A DNA stretch of 64,000 nt. It comes from Clostridiales bacterium (GTDB lineage Bacteria > Bacillota > Clostridia > Saccharofermentanales > Saccharofermentanaceae). Below the pieces are notes generated by a model. It saw only the letters and a list, made by a program, of their open reading frames with translations. It searched no databases and was not told where the DNA came from. Numbering within the stretch: position 1 is the stretch's first letter; each line of letters starts with the position of its first letter. The position numbers and the translations under genes are program-made. This document shows, piece by piece, positions 8,880 to 18,301 of this stretch. The stretch covers positions 1 through 64,000 of the forward strand of contig JAFWDK010000006.1 in NCBI GenBank assembly GCA_017513085.1, in the 5' to 3' direction.

Positions 8880-9605
8880 TCAGTTATCCCAGTTATTGAA
8901 AACTTCCTGAACGTCATCGTTCTCTTCAAACTTTTCAAGCATCAGTTCCAACTTGGAACAAATGTCGGGGTCTTCCACCTTAGACCAGTTCAACGGAACC
9001 GGGCCAAGTGTCGAATCTACGAAAGTATATCCTTTCGCATCCAGAGCATCCTTAACTTCATAATAAGCTGCCGGATCAGTCAGGATCTCGTAATATCCAT
9101 CTTCCGCGCTGAAATCTTCAGCACCGCAATCCAAAGCATCCATCATGACCTGTTCTTCATCATCAAATTCCTCGGAATCGATCAGGATCGTACCCTTGTC
9201 CTGGAACATAAAGGAAACGCTTCCGGAAACGCCCATGTTTCCGTCATACTTATCAAAGATATGACGCACATCCGCTGCCGTACGGTTTCTGTTATTAGTC
9301 AGCGCACGCACCATAATGGCAATTCCACCCGGACCATATCCCTCATAAACGATTTCTTCGTACTCATCACCTTCACCGGCACCAGCCGCCTTCTTGATGG
9401 CACGGTTAATATTGTCGTTCGGCATATTGGCCGCCTTAGCCTTCGCAATAACATCCTTCAGCTTGGAATTGTTCTCCGGATCAGGTCCACCGGCCTTAAC
9501 CGCCACCATGATCTCCTTGGCTACTTTAGTAAAAACGGCACCCTTTGCCGCATCCGATGCTTCTTTCTTTCTTTTAATATTATTCCACTTGGAATGTCCG
9601 GACAT
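8880..9605 (-). CDS. yebC: YebC/PmpR family protein
   Basis: The 241-residue protein starts MSGHSKWNNIKRKKEASDAA, the family hallmark, and contains YEGYGPGGIAIMVRALTNN near residue 88 and GSVSFMFQDKG near 127. Length and motifs are full for the family. YebC-type proteins were described as transcriptional regulators; some are now known to act on translating ribosomes, easing synthesis of polyproline stretches, so the exact role is open. GGAGG lies before ATG 9605. It heads the operon with the P-loop/Asp23, DUF6062, YedF-like and TrmH-like genes. An 88-nt gap separates it from the prepilin peptidase gene upstream. Confidence 0.93.
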   Translation of the reverse strand: MSGHSKWNNIKRKKEASDAAKGAVFTKVAKEIMVAVKAGGPDPENNSKLKDVIAKAKAANMPNDNINRAIKKAAGAGEGDEYEEIVYEGYGPGGIAIMVRALTNNRNRTAADVRHIFDKYDGNMGVSGSVSFMFQDKGTILIDSEEFDDEEQVMMDALDCGAEDFSAEDGYYEILTDPAAYYEVKDALDAKGYTFVDSTLGPVPLNWSKVEDPDICSKLELMLEKFEENDDVQEVFNNWDN

Positions 9606-9693
9606 AAAAAACCTCCAAAAAAATAGTACACGATATTATATCATCTATTGTTTTATACGCCAACTGATCGTTTTATATGCTTTTTCCGAAAAC

Positions 9694-10581
9694 TTACCCG
9701 AAAAGCATATTGAAAAAAGCATATCCGAAATATCCGACTGCGGCACCCGTAGCCAACAGAGTACCCAAATACTTGACGTTTCTTCCATTTCCGATTGCAC
9801 ACCGGGAAATCAGATAAACCACCGCACACACGATAGCCGGGACCACTCCGATGCATCCACAAAGAATGATCGCAAAAAGATCCGACGTTCTCAGCGCCTT
9901 CATCTTATCACTTTTGAAATAGGATTGTGACTTCTTAGACAAGCTATTGATCATTATCGCCAGCACCACAGCCAAAAGTCCGATAGCCGCCGCAATCAAA
10001 ATCTCAATCAGAATATCCGCAAAAAGGCCGGCCGTACTCTTATCCGATGAAGACACAGTCCATCCGAGCTTGTCCGACAAAGCCGGACCCATCGCACGGA
10101 AAAGCACTTGCACCGCAAGATCGATCAGAAGTGCTACCGAAAGATTGTACATGGACGAACCGGTATCTTTCATGATCATCATTTCGACGATCACGATATT
10201 GATCATAATAAACAGTGCACAAAGCACTATAAACGGGAAAAGATTTTTCTTTGGGTCAACAGGATCCAGGAACATGGAAAGATGGGTAACTGCCATCAGA
10301 ATATACATAAGACCTGTCAGACTCTCGATCTTAATGTATCTGGAAGAAATCGGAGTCTTGCAGTATCTGCACTTTCCTCCAAGGAAAAGCCAGCTGAAGA
10401 TCGGTACCAGATCAAGCGCTCCGAGTTCGTGACCACATGTCATGCACATGGAATGACCTTTCACTATGGTCCTGTGTTCCGGTATACGGTATATACAAAC
10501 ATTCGTAAAACTGCCAATAACGGCACCAAACATGCCGGCCATGATTATATTGATAATCGTAAACACCAAATCAACGTTCAT
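9694..10581 (-). CDS. pilD: Prepilin peptidase (type IV leader peptidase), PilD-like with altered catalytic motifs
   Basis: The 295-residue membrane protein begins with the N-methylation domain signature GSFTNVCIYRIPE (residue about 23) and two zinc-type CxxC pairs (CMTCGHE, CRYCKTP), followed by about seven membrane segments. PilD cleaves prepilins before the mature Phe and N-methylates it; five prepilins lie in the neighbouring locus. Aspartyl catalysis normally needs an Asp in FIDxxxxxIPD and one in GxGDxK. By eye the first region reads VIVEMMIMKD, with no Asp at the expected site, and the second reads ALRTSDLFAI, keeping Asp but not the glycines. The gene is divergent from pilB with AGGAGTG before ATG 10581. 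Function is likely but this chemistry needs checking. Confidence 0.82.
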   Translation of the reverse strand: MNVDLVFTIINIIMAGMFGAVIGSFTNVCIYRIPEHRTIVKGHSMCMTCGHELGALDLVPIFSWLFLGGKCRYCKTPISSRYIKIESLTGLMYILMAVTHLSMFLDPVDPKKNLFPFIVLCALFIMINIVIVEMMIMKDTGSSMYNLSVALLIDLAVQVLFRAMGPALSDKLGWTVSSSDKSTAGLFADILIEILIAAAIGLLAVVLAIMINSLSKKSQSYFKSDKMKALRTSDLFAIILCGCIGVVPAIVCAVVYLISRCAIGNGRNVKYLGTLLATGAAVGYFGYAFFNMLFG

Positions 10582-10968
10582 TCGTTCACACTCCTATCCA
10601 TTTAACATTATTACAAAAAAAGAATTATTTCAATTGCCACTTTCTTTTTACCATTAGGCGTTTGTGTAATTTCAACAAAATATCGATATTCCGTTCTAAA
10701 ATATTCATAATCAGTTGCAAAATCGTTGTTTTCCATGTATATTTATTGAGAAAAACTGATGAGTATTTGTGTTGGCTTATAGGGTTACAATGAGATGACA
10801 ATTCTGTTCTTGGGTGAGAACGAATTGTAATTATTTGATTTCACTTTTAGTCTATACAACGCCCTGTTTTGGGTGTACATTACTATTATCAGCAAAATTA
10901 GATATTTGGGTCGAGACGTCGGTCCATATCTCTTTATGCTAAAACGTACATCAGTTTGGGAGGGTTTG
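10582..10968. other. Divergent intergenic region between pilD and pilB
   Basis: This stretch of 387 nt has no convincing gene. It must hold the promoters of both pilD (minus) and the pil operon (plus); I see TAATAAT-like boxes but no clean pair. A hairpin lies at 10798-10828 (arms ACAATTCTGTTCT and AGAACGAATTGT with one bulge) about 140 nt upstream of pilB and is followed by an AT-rich tract, so it could attenuate pil transcription. I looked for a c-di-GMP riboswitch core and did not find one. Confidence 0.5.
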
Positions 10969-12645
10969 ATGAAGCGATTAGGTGACATTCTTATCGACAG
11001 TGGCTTTTTGTCACAGGCAGAATTGCAGGAAGCTCTTGAGGCACAGCGATCTTCTCCGTCCAAGAAACGTTTGGGTGAAATCATTGTTGAGAAAGGTCTT
11101 CTGACCGAACTGGATATCCTTAGAGCAATTTCGAGCCAGTATGAAATTCCGATTATCGACTTACAGCAAGTTGACATTGACCAGGAAGCAACCAAGGTCG
11201 TTACTGAGCAGTATTGCGAAGAGAACTTGATTATTCCTGTTGCTTTTGACCAGGACAAACTGGTCGTTGCTATCTATGACCCGTTGAACATTCTTGTAAC
11301 TGATGACCTCCGTTTCCGTACAGGTAACGATATCGTTACGCTCCTTGCTCCGAAGCAGCAGATCCTCACCGCGATCAAGATGAATTATGGTAGAGAAGTT
11401 GCTAAGCAGGCTTCTGATGAACTTGCTGCCGATCTTGATCTCGAGGATATGAAGAATCTGGCTGACGAGATCACAGACGAAGTAAACAACGCTCCTGTAG
11501 TTAAGCTCGTTAACTCCATGATCGACTTCGCTATCCGAGCAAATTCTTCCGATATTCACATCGAACCGATGGAAGATCGTGTTCGAGTCCGTATCCGTAT
11601 CGACGGTGTGCTTTCCGAGATCATGAATAACCCGGTTGCCGCGAAAGACGCGATCATCACACGTATCAAGATCATGTCCGGCATGAACATCGCCGAGAAG
11701 CGTATCCCTCAGGACGGTCGTGTACAGACCATGATCAACGGTAAGCCTGTTGACATGCGTGTATCCGTTCTCCCTACGGTACATGGTGAGAAAACCGTTA
11801 TCCGTATCCTTGCTAAGAACGACGCAAATCTTAATCGTAAGTACTTAGGCATCAGTGAACACAACAACGCGATGATCGACAAGATCGTCAAAGTTCCTCA
11901 GGGTGTTTGCCTTATCTCCGGTCCTACCGGTTCCGGTAAGACAACTACTCTTTACACACTCCTTTCCGAAAAGAATACTCCAGAAACAAATATCGTAACT
12001 GTTGAGGACCCGGTAGAAATTCAGATCCCAGGTCTCAATCAGGTACAGGTTAACGCCAAGGCCGGAATGACATTCGCAAGTGGTCTTCGTTCTATCCTCC
12101 GTCAGGACCCGGATATCATCCTCGTCGGTGAGATCCGTGACGGTGAGACTGCCGAGATCGCAATGCGTGCTGCTATTACCGGTCACTTGGTTTTCAGCAC
12201 GATCCACACCAACGATGCTGTTTCTTCCATCAACCGTTTGATCGATATGGGTATCGAGCCATTCATGGTTTCGACAGCTGTTATCGGCGTTGTTGCTCAG
12301 CGTCTTGTTCGTCGTATCTGCACGAACTGCCGTGAAGAATATGAACCGGGTCCGGATGAAGTCGAGCTTTTGAAACTGCAGCCCGGACAGAAACTCTATC
12401 GTGGCGCCGGTTGCTCCGAGTGTAACGAGAAGGGTTATAAGGGACGTATTGCTATCCATGAAGTTGTAATTATGACCAAAAAGATGAGAGCGCTTCTTGA
12501 GCGCCGTGCTTCAGAAGATGAGATGCGTGCATTGGCAATCTCTGAAGGAACATTGATGTTGGCTGATTCTGCTGCACAGTTAGTACTGGAGGGTATTACA
12601 ACCGTTGCAGAGATGAGTAAAGTAACATATTCCATTGACGGTTAA
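10969..12645 (+). CDS. pilB: Type IV pilus assembly ATPase PilB with MshEN domain
   Basis: This is the 558-residue extension motor of the type IV pilus. An N-terminal MshEN domain has two 24-residue RLGxxxxxxG...Q motifs (residues 3-26 and about 34-57), the arrangement that binds c-di-GMP in MshE and related PilB proteins. The GspE core shows Walker A GPTGSGKTTTLY near residue 318, the ILVGEIRD Walker B/Asp box and a C-terminal zinc site from CTNC (about 450) and CSEC (about 482). I chose ATG 10969 because GGGAGG precedes it and the family begins at RLGD; an upstream extension of 32 codons lacks an SD. It heads pilB-pilT-pilC-pilM-pilN-pilO. Confidence 0.95.
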   Translation: MKRLGDILIDSGFLSQAELQEALEAQRSSPSKKRLGEIIVEKGLLTELDILRAISSQYEIPIIDLQQVDIDQEATKVVTEQYCEENLIIPVAFDQDKLVVAIYDPLNILVTDDLRFRTGNDIVTLLAPKQQILTAIKMNYGREVAKQASDELAADLDLEDMKNLADEITDEVNNAPVVKLVNSMIDFAIRANSSDIHIEPMEDRVRVRIRIDGVLSEIMNNPVAAKDAIITRIKIMSGMNIAEKRIPQDGRVQTMINGKPVDMRVSVLPTVHGEKTVIRILAKNDANLNRKYLGISEHNNAMIDKIVKVPQGVCLISGPTGSGKTTTLYTLLSEKNTPETNIVTVEDPVEIQIPGLNQVQVNAKAGMTFASGLRSILRQDPDIILVGEIRDGETAEIAMRAAITGHLVFSTIHTNDAVSSINRLIDMGIEPFMVSTAVIGVVAQRLVRRICTNCREEYEPGPDEVELLKLQPGQKLYRGAGCSECNEKGYKGRIAIHEVVIMTKKMRALLERRASEDEMRALAISEGTLMLADSAAQLVLEGITTVAEMSKVTYSIDG

Positions 12646-12657
12646 GGAGGAAAGAAA

Positions 12658-13779
12658 GTGGAAGAATTTACATTAAGTATGGATGCCATTCTCACAGAGG
12701 CTGTTCGTCGCCAGGCGTCCGATACGCACATCACAGTTGGTCTGCCACCTATGATCCGCGTACACGGCGAACTCATGCCCCTCAATTCCAACATTTTGAC
12801 ACAGAGTGACACTGAATATCTCTGCAAATCTATGTTGGACAAGTCCAGACAGCAGTATCTCAATGAGCGTGGTGAGATCGACTTCTCTTACGTTGTTAGA
12901 GATTACAGCCGTTTCCGTTGTAACGTATTTAAGCAGCGCGGTAGTTATACTCTGGCTGCACGTACTATCACAACAGAAATTCCGACATGTGAGCGTCTCG
13001 GACTTCCTGAATTGTTTAAGGATCTGGCTCTGAAACCGCGTGGATTGATTCTTGTAACAGGTCCTACGGGTTCCGGTAAATCAACTACTCTGGCCGCCAT
13101 GGTTGGTCACATCAACCAGAACCGCCGTTGTCACGTTCTCACTCTTGAGGAACCGATCGAGTATCTGCACCGTCATGGTGAGTCGATGATCAACCAGCGT
13201 GAAGTTCACGAAGATACCCTCTCTTTTGCTAATGCTCTTCGTGCTGCTCTCCGTGAAGACCCGGACGTTATCATGGTTGGTGAGATGCGTGACCTCGATA
13301 CGATCAGTACAGCTATCACAGCTTCTGAAACCGGTCACTTGGTTATGTCCACACTCCACACCAGTGGTGCTGCCGACACGATCAACCGTATCATCGACGT
13401 ATTCCCGCCGCATCAGCAGGATCAGATCCGTGTTCAGTTGGGTACAGTTCTTGTTGCGGTTATCTCTCAGACACTTCTTCCCCGTGCGGATGGTGCAGGA
13501 CGAGTAGCTGCATTTGAGATCCTGATCGCAAATGACGCTGTTCGTAACCTTATCCGTGAAGGTAAGACATATCAGATCGATAATACCATTGCGACTAACC
13601 TCAAACTTGGTATGTGTTCTCTTGACTACTATCTTGCCGAGCTTACTAAGAAGGGTCTGATCACACGTGAGACTGCTATCTCCCGTTGTAAGGATCCGGA
13701 TGAATATCGCCGTTACCTCGCTTCCGCCGGCACTGCGAATTCTGTATCTAATGGTCTATTTAACTCGTTGGAGTACTAA
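12658..13779 (+). CDS. pilT: Type IV pilus retraction ATPase PilT
   Basis: The 373-residue protein has Walker A GPTGSGKSTTLAAM near residue 134, the His-box segment HLVMSTLHTSGAADTINR, and the AVRNLIREGKTYQI motif that is diagnostic for PilT retraction motors. PilT hexamers depolymerise pili and drive twitching motility and uptake functions. It starts at GTG 12658 with AAGGAGG eight bases upstream, 12 nt after pilB. A retraction ATPase implies dynamic pili rather than only a secretion or competence pseudopilus. Confidence 0.95.
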   Translation: MEEFTLSMDAILTEAVRRQASDTHITVGLPPMIRVHGELMPLNSNILTQSDTEYLCKSMLDKSRQQYLNERGEIDFSYVVRDYSRFRCNVFKQRGSYTLAARTITTEIPTCERLGLPELFKDLALKPRGLILVTGPTGSGKSTTLAAMVGHINQNRRCHVLTLEEPIEYLHRHGESMINQREVHEDTLSFANALRAALREDPDVIMVGEMRDLDTISTAITASETGHLVMSTLHTSGAADTINRIIDVFPPHQQDQIRVQLGTVLVAVISQTLLPRADGAGRVAAFEILIANDAVRNLIREGKTYQIDNTIATNLKLGMCSLDYYLAELTKKGLITRETAISRCKDPDEYRRYLASAGTANSVSNGLFNSLEY

Positions 13780-13810
13780 TAAATAGAAAACAAAGAAGGA
13801 GGTTTGCTTC

Positions 13811-15019
13811 ATGCCAAATTTCAAATATGAAGTAGTCGACGCAAGTGGACGTTCAAGCAAAGGTGTCATAGAAGCCGCTACCATGGCAGATGCTTCGAAG
13901 ATGCTCCGTGCTGACGGTCGTTTCATTGCCTCTCTTGAACAAGACAATGGCTCAAGTCTTTTGACAATGAACGTCGGAAGTCCAAAGCTGAAGACAAAAG
14001 ATCTCATGATTATCACGAGACAGCTTTCTTCTCTTCTGAGTGCCGGTATTACAGTTATCCGTTCTTTGGATATGTTGTATCAGCAAATGGAAAGTAAGAA
14101 GGCGAAGGCAGTTATCGGTTCCATCTATGAGTCGATCCAATCCGGTAAAACATTGTCGGAAGCCTTCCGTGAACAATCCAAGGCTTTACCTACGATCATG
14201 ATTTCTATGATTTCTGCAGGTGAGGAATCCGGTCGTCTTGACGAAGTAACCGCAAGATTGGCTGCTCACTTTGAGAAAGAGCAAAAGTTGAAGAATAAAG
14301 TTGGTGCCGCCTTGGTATATCCTATTATTCTTGCCGTTGTTACTCTCGGTATTACTGTCGGTTTGATGACCCTCGTAGTTCCGAAATTCGCTGAAACATT
14401 GAACTCCCTCGGTGGTGAGCTCCCTGGCCTCACCAAGGCAGTCATGAATTTCAGTGACAGCTTGGTAGACTTCTGGTACATCTATCTTGCTGTAATTCTT
14501 GGTATCATCGTAGCGTTCCGTATGTGGAAGCATTCAGAGAAAGGTAGCCTTTCCTGGTCCAAGTTCGTGCTTAAGGTTCCGATTTTCGGTAAAGCTCAAA
14601 AAGCAACCGCTGCTGCACGTTTCACCCGTACCATGGCTACATTGCTCCGAAGCGGTATCAGCGTACTGGACTCTATGGAGATCACGAGTCACACTCTTGG
14701 AAACAAATGGCTGGAAACACAGCTCTATGATTCCAGAAATGAAATCCGTAAAGGTTCTTCTGTTTCCCGTTCCATTCGTGGTATCAAGGAATTCCCTCCT
14801 ATGATCTACGCTATGACAGCTATCGGTGAAGAATCTGGTACTTTGGATAGCATCCTTGACAAGGCAGCAGACTTTTTCGAGGATGAGGCAGATGCAGCTA
14901 CTGCAAAGATGACAGCAGCTTTGGAGCCTATCATGATCATCATCATGGCTGGTGTCGTTCTTCTCGTAGTTGGTGCTTGTGGTCTACCAGTACTCACAAT
15001 GTCCAGTAACATTTTGTGA
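13811..15019 (+). CDS. pilC: Type IV pilus inner membrane platform protein PilC (type II secretion F family)
   Basis: The 402-residue protein starts MPNFKYEVVDASGRSSKGVIEA and has two T2SSF domains (about residues 65-190 and 270-395), each with the GEESGRLDEV or GEESGTLDSI signature. Membrane segments flank residues 170-190, 215-235 and the C-terminus. PilC is the cytoplasmic-membrane platform that couples PilB and PilT to pilin insertion or extraction. AAGGAGG precedes ATG 13811. Length is typical. Confidence 0.95.
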   Translation: MPNFKYEVVDASGRSSKGVIEAATMADASKMLRADGRFIASLEQDNGSSLLTMNVGSPKLKTKDLMIITRQLSSLLSAGITVIRSLDMLYQQMESKKAKAVIGSIYESIQSGKTLSEAFREQSKALPTIMISMISAGEESGRLDEVTARLAAHFEKEQKLKNKVGAALVYPIILAVVTLGITVGLMTLVVPKFAETLNSLGGELPGLTKAVMNFSDSLVDFWYIYLAVILGIIVAFRMWKHSEKGSLSWSKFVLKVPIFGKAQKATAAARFTRTMATLLRSGISVLDSMEITSHTLGNKWLETQLYDSRNEIRKGSSVSRSIRGIKEFPPMIYAMTAIGEESGTLDSILDKAADFFEDEADAATAKMTAALEPIMIIIMAGVVLLVVGACGLPVLTMSSNIL

Positions 15020-15043
15020 TGATAACTCGAAAGGAGATAAATT

Positions 15044-16162
15044 ATGGCTTTAGGAAGTGGAAGCAGCAAAGAGATTTCGATTGACGTCTCTAGCTCAAAC
15101 ATGAAAATGGTAGTCGGCGGCTACAACCGCAAGACTGGAACGGTTCAGATCGATAAGTTCGGCATCGTCCCGCTCGAGTCTGATACTATCGCTGATGGTG
15201 TCATTTCTGACCAGTTTGGTGTAGTAATGGCGCTGAAAAATGCACTGGCTAAGTCCAATATTCAGGACAAGCGTGCGATCTTGACAGTTGAGGGTAGTTA
15301 TCTTCACACAAGAGACCTGGAACTCCCTGCAGTAAAAGCAGAACAGCTCCGTGATATGGTCCGTTACGAGATCTTGGGTCAGGGCACAAACAACCGCGAT
15401 ATGATCGTTGAATATATCGTATATGACAAAGTACTTGACGAAGAAACCAAGCAGCAGAAGTACAAAGTACGTGCTACAGCAATTCCGAAGGATGTTGCCA
15501 ATGACTTCCGTGAATTGATGAAGACAAGTGCTTTGAACCCGATCGCGCTGGATGTTAATCCGAATGCTATCCGTAAGCTTTTCAAAAGCGGAACGATCAA
15601 CGGAACAACCAACATTGCATCCAACACTTTGTTGCTGATCGAGTTGTCCTCCAAGACAACAAATATCACTGTTTTGGATAAAGGTTTCCCGGTACTGACA
15701 CGTCGTCTGCAGTTTGGTCACTCCAATGTGCGCCAGGTTGCTGAGACTGTTAAGAAGGTTCAGGGCAATTCTGCTAACAAGTCTTCCATCCTGACAAGAC
15801 GTCTTCAGGTCGTTAAAGGTGAAGGTATTTCCAACGTTGATGTTTCTGATATCGATGTATGGCACGAGACAGTTAAGGACGAGCCTTCCTTGAACAGTGC
15901 AGTTTCTGCATACTTCAAGAGCTTGACCGATGCTATTTCCAGAACTGCTCAGTTCTCCATTTCCAAGTATCACTTGGATGCGATCAGCACATGCTTCCTC
16001 TATGGTAGCGGCGCTAAGTATCGCAAGATGGACAAAGAGCTTTCTCGTCAGCTTGGTACTCAGGTTGAAATTCTCGGTTCCCTTAACACAGTTCAGGGAC
16101 CGAAAGACTTTATCTTATCAGACTATGTGAATGCGTGCGGCGCACTCATTCGTGACAATTGA
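15044..16162 (+). CDS. pilM: Type IV pilus assembly protein PilM (actin-like ATPase)
   Basis: The 372-residue soluble protein has the FtsA/actin-like start EISIDVSSSNMKMVVGG and a second phosphate-loop region TLLLIELSSKTTNITVLDKG near residue 190, as in PilM. It includes the DLELPAVKAEQLRDMVRYE segment common in PilM. PilM binds the cytoplasmic tail of PilN and forms the inner alignment ring. AAAGGAG lies upstream of ATG 15044, and pilN follows 14 nt after its stop. Confidence 0.9.
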   Translation: MALGSGSSKEISIDVSSSNMKMVVGGYNRKTGTVQIDKFGIVPLESDTIADGVISDQFGVVMALKNALAKSNIQDKRAILTVEGSYLHTRDLELPAVKAEQLRDMVRYEILGQGTNNRDMIVEYIVYDKVLDEETKQQKYKVRATAIPKDVANDFRELMKTSALNPIALDVNPNAIRKLFKSGTINGTTNIASNTLLLIELSSKTTNITVLDKGFPVLTRRLQFGHSNVRQVAETVKKVQGNSANKSSILTRRLQVVKGEGISNVDVSDIDVWHETVKDEPSLNSAVSAYFKSLTDAISRTAQFSISKYHLDAISTCFLYGSGAKYRKMDKELSRQLGTQVEILGSLNTVQGPKDFILSDYVNACGALIRDN

Positions 16163-16176
16163 AAGGAGGCGAGATT

Positions 16177-17091
16177 ATGAGTTTAGCAAAATCAAAGAAT
16201 GACTTTTCTAAAAGAGATATGAACTTCTTCTCTGAATTCAGCTCAGGTGCTTCTCAGAATTTTTCGTCTGCATTACCGGTCTTTCTTCTGTTCGCGCTCG
16301 GTATTATTATTGTGACATTGATCATCTGGATTGCTTGCAGCGTTTCTACGATGAAGAAGACAAACAGAGCAAACGAGTTGAGATCTACGATGAACTCTCC
16401 TGAGTATCTCGAAAAGCTGTCCAGAAAGGATCAGACACAGGCTGAGGTTGAAGAGTTAAGACAGTATAGTTACGTTATTTCCACACTGGAAGTAAAAGTT
16501 TCCGGAACTACTACTGCTGCTGCTGAGACTTTCACATCTGTTGTAGATGCTCTCCCGAACGACACAGTTCTCACCTTCTACGATGATACAAACGGAACTG
16601 TTGAGATCCACGGAACAAGTATTAACTCCGAGTCTCCGCTCAACTTTCTCAAGACTCTCTCAGACAAAGAGTTGTTCAGCTTTATTGAAGATTCCATCAA
16701 GCCTTTCGACCCGATTGCTGGTGGTTATACCGAAAAATCTCTGATTATGGCTGAAATGCGTTATGAATTCGTATTCAAGTGCACTCTCAAAGGTCACTAT
16801 GCTGTTACATGGGCTCGTTTCCTTGATGGTCCGACACTTACACCTTTGACAGAGGTTTCTACAAATTCTTACAACGCAGGTAAGGACTACCTGATTCAGA
16901 GCGTTGCTACATACCAGACAGAGGGTGTCAACTATACTCTTACAAACATCAAGATCAATGGTGCTCCGGTATCCGCAGCTACATTGGCTGAAGCAATTGC
17001 TACAAACGAACTTAAGGGCAAAGTTGCTACAACGATGAATATCGAACTTGTATATACTGCGCCTGCAGAAGGTGAAGGAGGTGCTTCCTGA
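16177..17091 (+). CDS. pilN: PilN-like type IV pilus alignment protein
   Basis: This 304-residue protein has a short cytoplasmic N-terminus, one membrane helix at about residues 34-60 (VFLLFALGIIIVTLIIWIA), a coiled-coil-like stretch, and an extracellular ferredoxin-like region, which is the PilN plan. The conserved N-terminal PilM-binding motif is not clearly visible, so assignment rests on position and topology. ATG 16177 has AAAGGAGG upstream; an in-frame ATG six codons earlier overlaps the pilM stop and lacks an SD. It is longer than proteobacterial PilN (about 190 residues). Its stop overlaps the next ATG (TGATG). Confidence 0.72.
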   Translation: MSLAKSKNDFSKRDMNFFSEFSSGASQNFSSALPVFLLFALGIIIVTLIIWIACSVSTMKKTNRANELRSTMNSPEYLEKLSRKDQTQAEVEELRQYSYVISTLEVKVSGTTTAAAETFTSVVDALPNDTVLTFYDDTNGTVEIHGTSINSESPLNFLKTLSDKELFSFIEDSIKPFDPIAGGYTEKSLIMAEMRYEFVFKCTLKGHYAVTWARFLDGPTLTPLTEVSTNSYNAGKDYLIQSVATYQTEGVNYTLTNIKINGAPVSAATLAEAIATNELKGKVATTMNIELVYTAPAEGEGGAS

Positions 17092-18281
17092 TGAAGACAA
17101 CAGGTGGTAGAGACACATTCTTATTGTTTGTTGTTCTCGTCTTGGTGATCGGTGCAGTTTGCTATATGTTCGTCATCAAGAGATCATTAAATAAGCTCAA
17201 CCAGGCAAAGATCGATTTGGAGATCGTTGAGCAGGAAAAAGCTGAGAAAGATAAGATTATCGCTCAGGCAGAGGAATTGGACAAAGTACGTGAGGAGTTG
17301 AAGGCTTCTATCGCTGCTAAAGAGAAAAAGCTTCCTCCGGAGCTTCTTACTCAGACAATTCAGCGTAAACTGTATAAGCATTTCGAGGAAGCTGGCATTC
17401 CTTACTACGTAGAGATTGCTAACGACGCGAAGAAGTATGAATCCGTTACACTTCCGGATGGAACTTCCAGCCCTGATAGAGTTGCATATTCCAGCTACAC
17501 TATTAGAGTTTCCGGTACAGACGGATGGTTGCTGACACACGATGAAGGCGACAAGATTCCTTTTGAAGTGTTCTATGAGCAGTCCATCTTGGATCAGACA
17601 ATGGGTATTGGCGGTCAGAATGCAAATGGCGGTGCTACAACACCGAACAAGTCCGCTACTGAAGCTGGTATCGCTGACGTAAAAGCACTGAGAAGTGAAA
17701 AGTATGTTGGCTACAAGGAATTCATGGCAGCTATCCAGAAGATCCAGGCTGACGCTCCGGATTATGTAAAGATCACAGGCGTTGGATTTGAGGATCAGGG
17801 TCAGGGCTTCGGTTATTTCACAGCTGTTGTTAATGTATATTCTTATGAACTGGTTAACCGTATCTCTGATGCTAGCGAACAGAAGGGTATGAACTACATG
17901 AAGTGGGTCGGCTCCGAAAATATTGCAACAGGTGGTCTGGTTGGTCTTCCGAACTACTTCACACTCAGTAGCCCGAACTACAGTATTTCCGAGGATTCTC
18001 CTCTGTACAACCACTATGTATCTCTTGTAGATTTCAAGTTCAATGTTGATCGTCCGTTCGCAGCATGGAACATGTGGGGTTATGAATGGCTGACATTGAA
18101 GCCGATTCTCGATGCAGGCGTAGACAAGAATCCGCAGCTGCTCGAACTCGACATTCAGTTGCAGCTTGGTATGATCACTATGGAAGAATACACAAAACTG
18201 AGTTCTTTGATCATTGGTTCCGGCGTTGAGCTTCAGAATGGAGCAACACTCCCTGACGCAAATACTACACCGGCAACATAA
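17091..18281 (+). CDS. pilO: PilO-like type IV pilus alignment protein
   Basis: The 396-residue protein has an N-terminal membrane helix (residues 9-29), a charged coiled coil (about 30-85) and a C-terminal extracellular part, as in PilO. It is almost twice the proteobacterial length, with a Gly/Asn/Thr-rich linker near residue 180 (GGQNANGGATT) between two folded parts. It would pair with the preceding PilN-like protein. The ATG overlaps the upstream stop by one base, and the operon ends at a strong terminator 20 nt after its stop. Function is inferred from position and topology. Confidence 0.7.
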   Translation: MKTTGGRDTFLLFVVLVLVIGAVCYMFVIKRSLNKLNQAKIDLEIVEQEKAEKDKIIAQAEELDKVREELKASIAAKEKKLPPELLTQTIQRKLYKHFEEAGIPYYVEIANDAKKYESVTLPDGTSSPDRVAYSSYTIRVSGTDGWLLTHDEGDKIPFEVFYEQSILDQTMGIGGQNANGGATTPNKSATEAGIADVKALRSEKYVGYKEFMAAIQKIQADAPDYVKITGVGFEDQGQGFGYFTAVVNVYSYELVNRISDASEQKGMNYMKWVGSENIATGGLVGLPNYFTLSSPNYSISEDSPLYNHYVSLVDFKFNVDRPFAAWNMWGYEWLTLKPILDAGVDKNPQLLELDIQLQLGMITMEEYTKLSSLIIGSGVELQNGATLPDANTTPAT

Positions 18282-18301
18282 GAACAATTGATTCAATCAT
18301 C

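Noticed and set aside
10582..10968. c-di-GMP riboswitch before pilB
   Set aside because: Neither the GEMM-I conserved core nor its tetraloop-receptor arrangement could be found; only one plain hairpin is present.
15095..15973. Minus-strand 292-codon frame within pilM
   Set aside because: Antisense to a strongly supported pilM with no SD and no motif.
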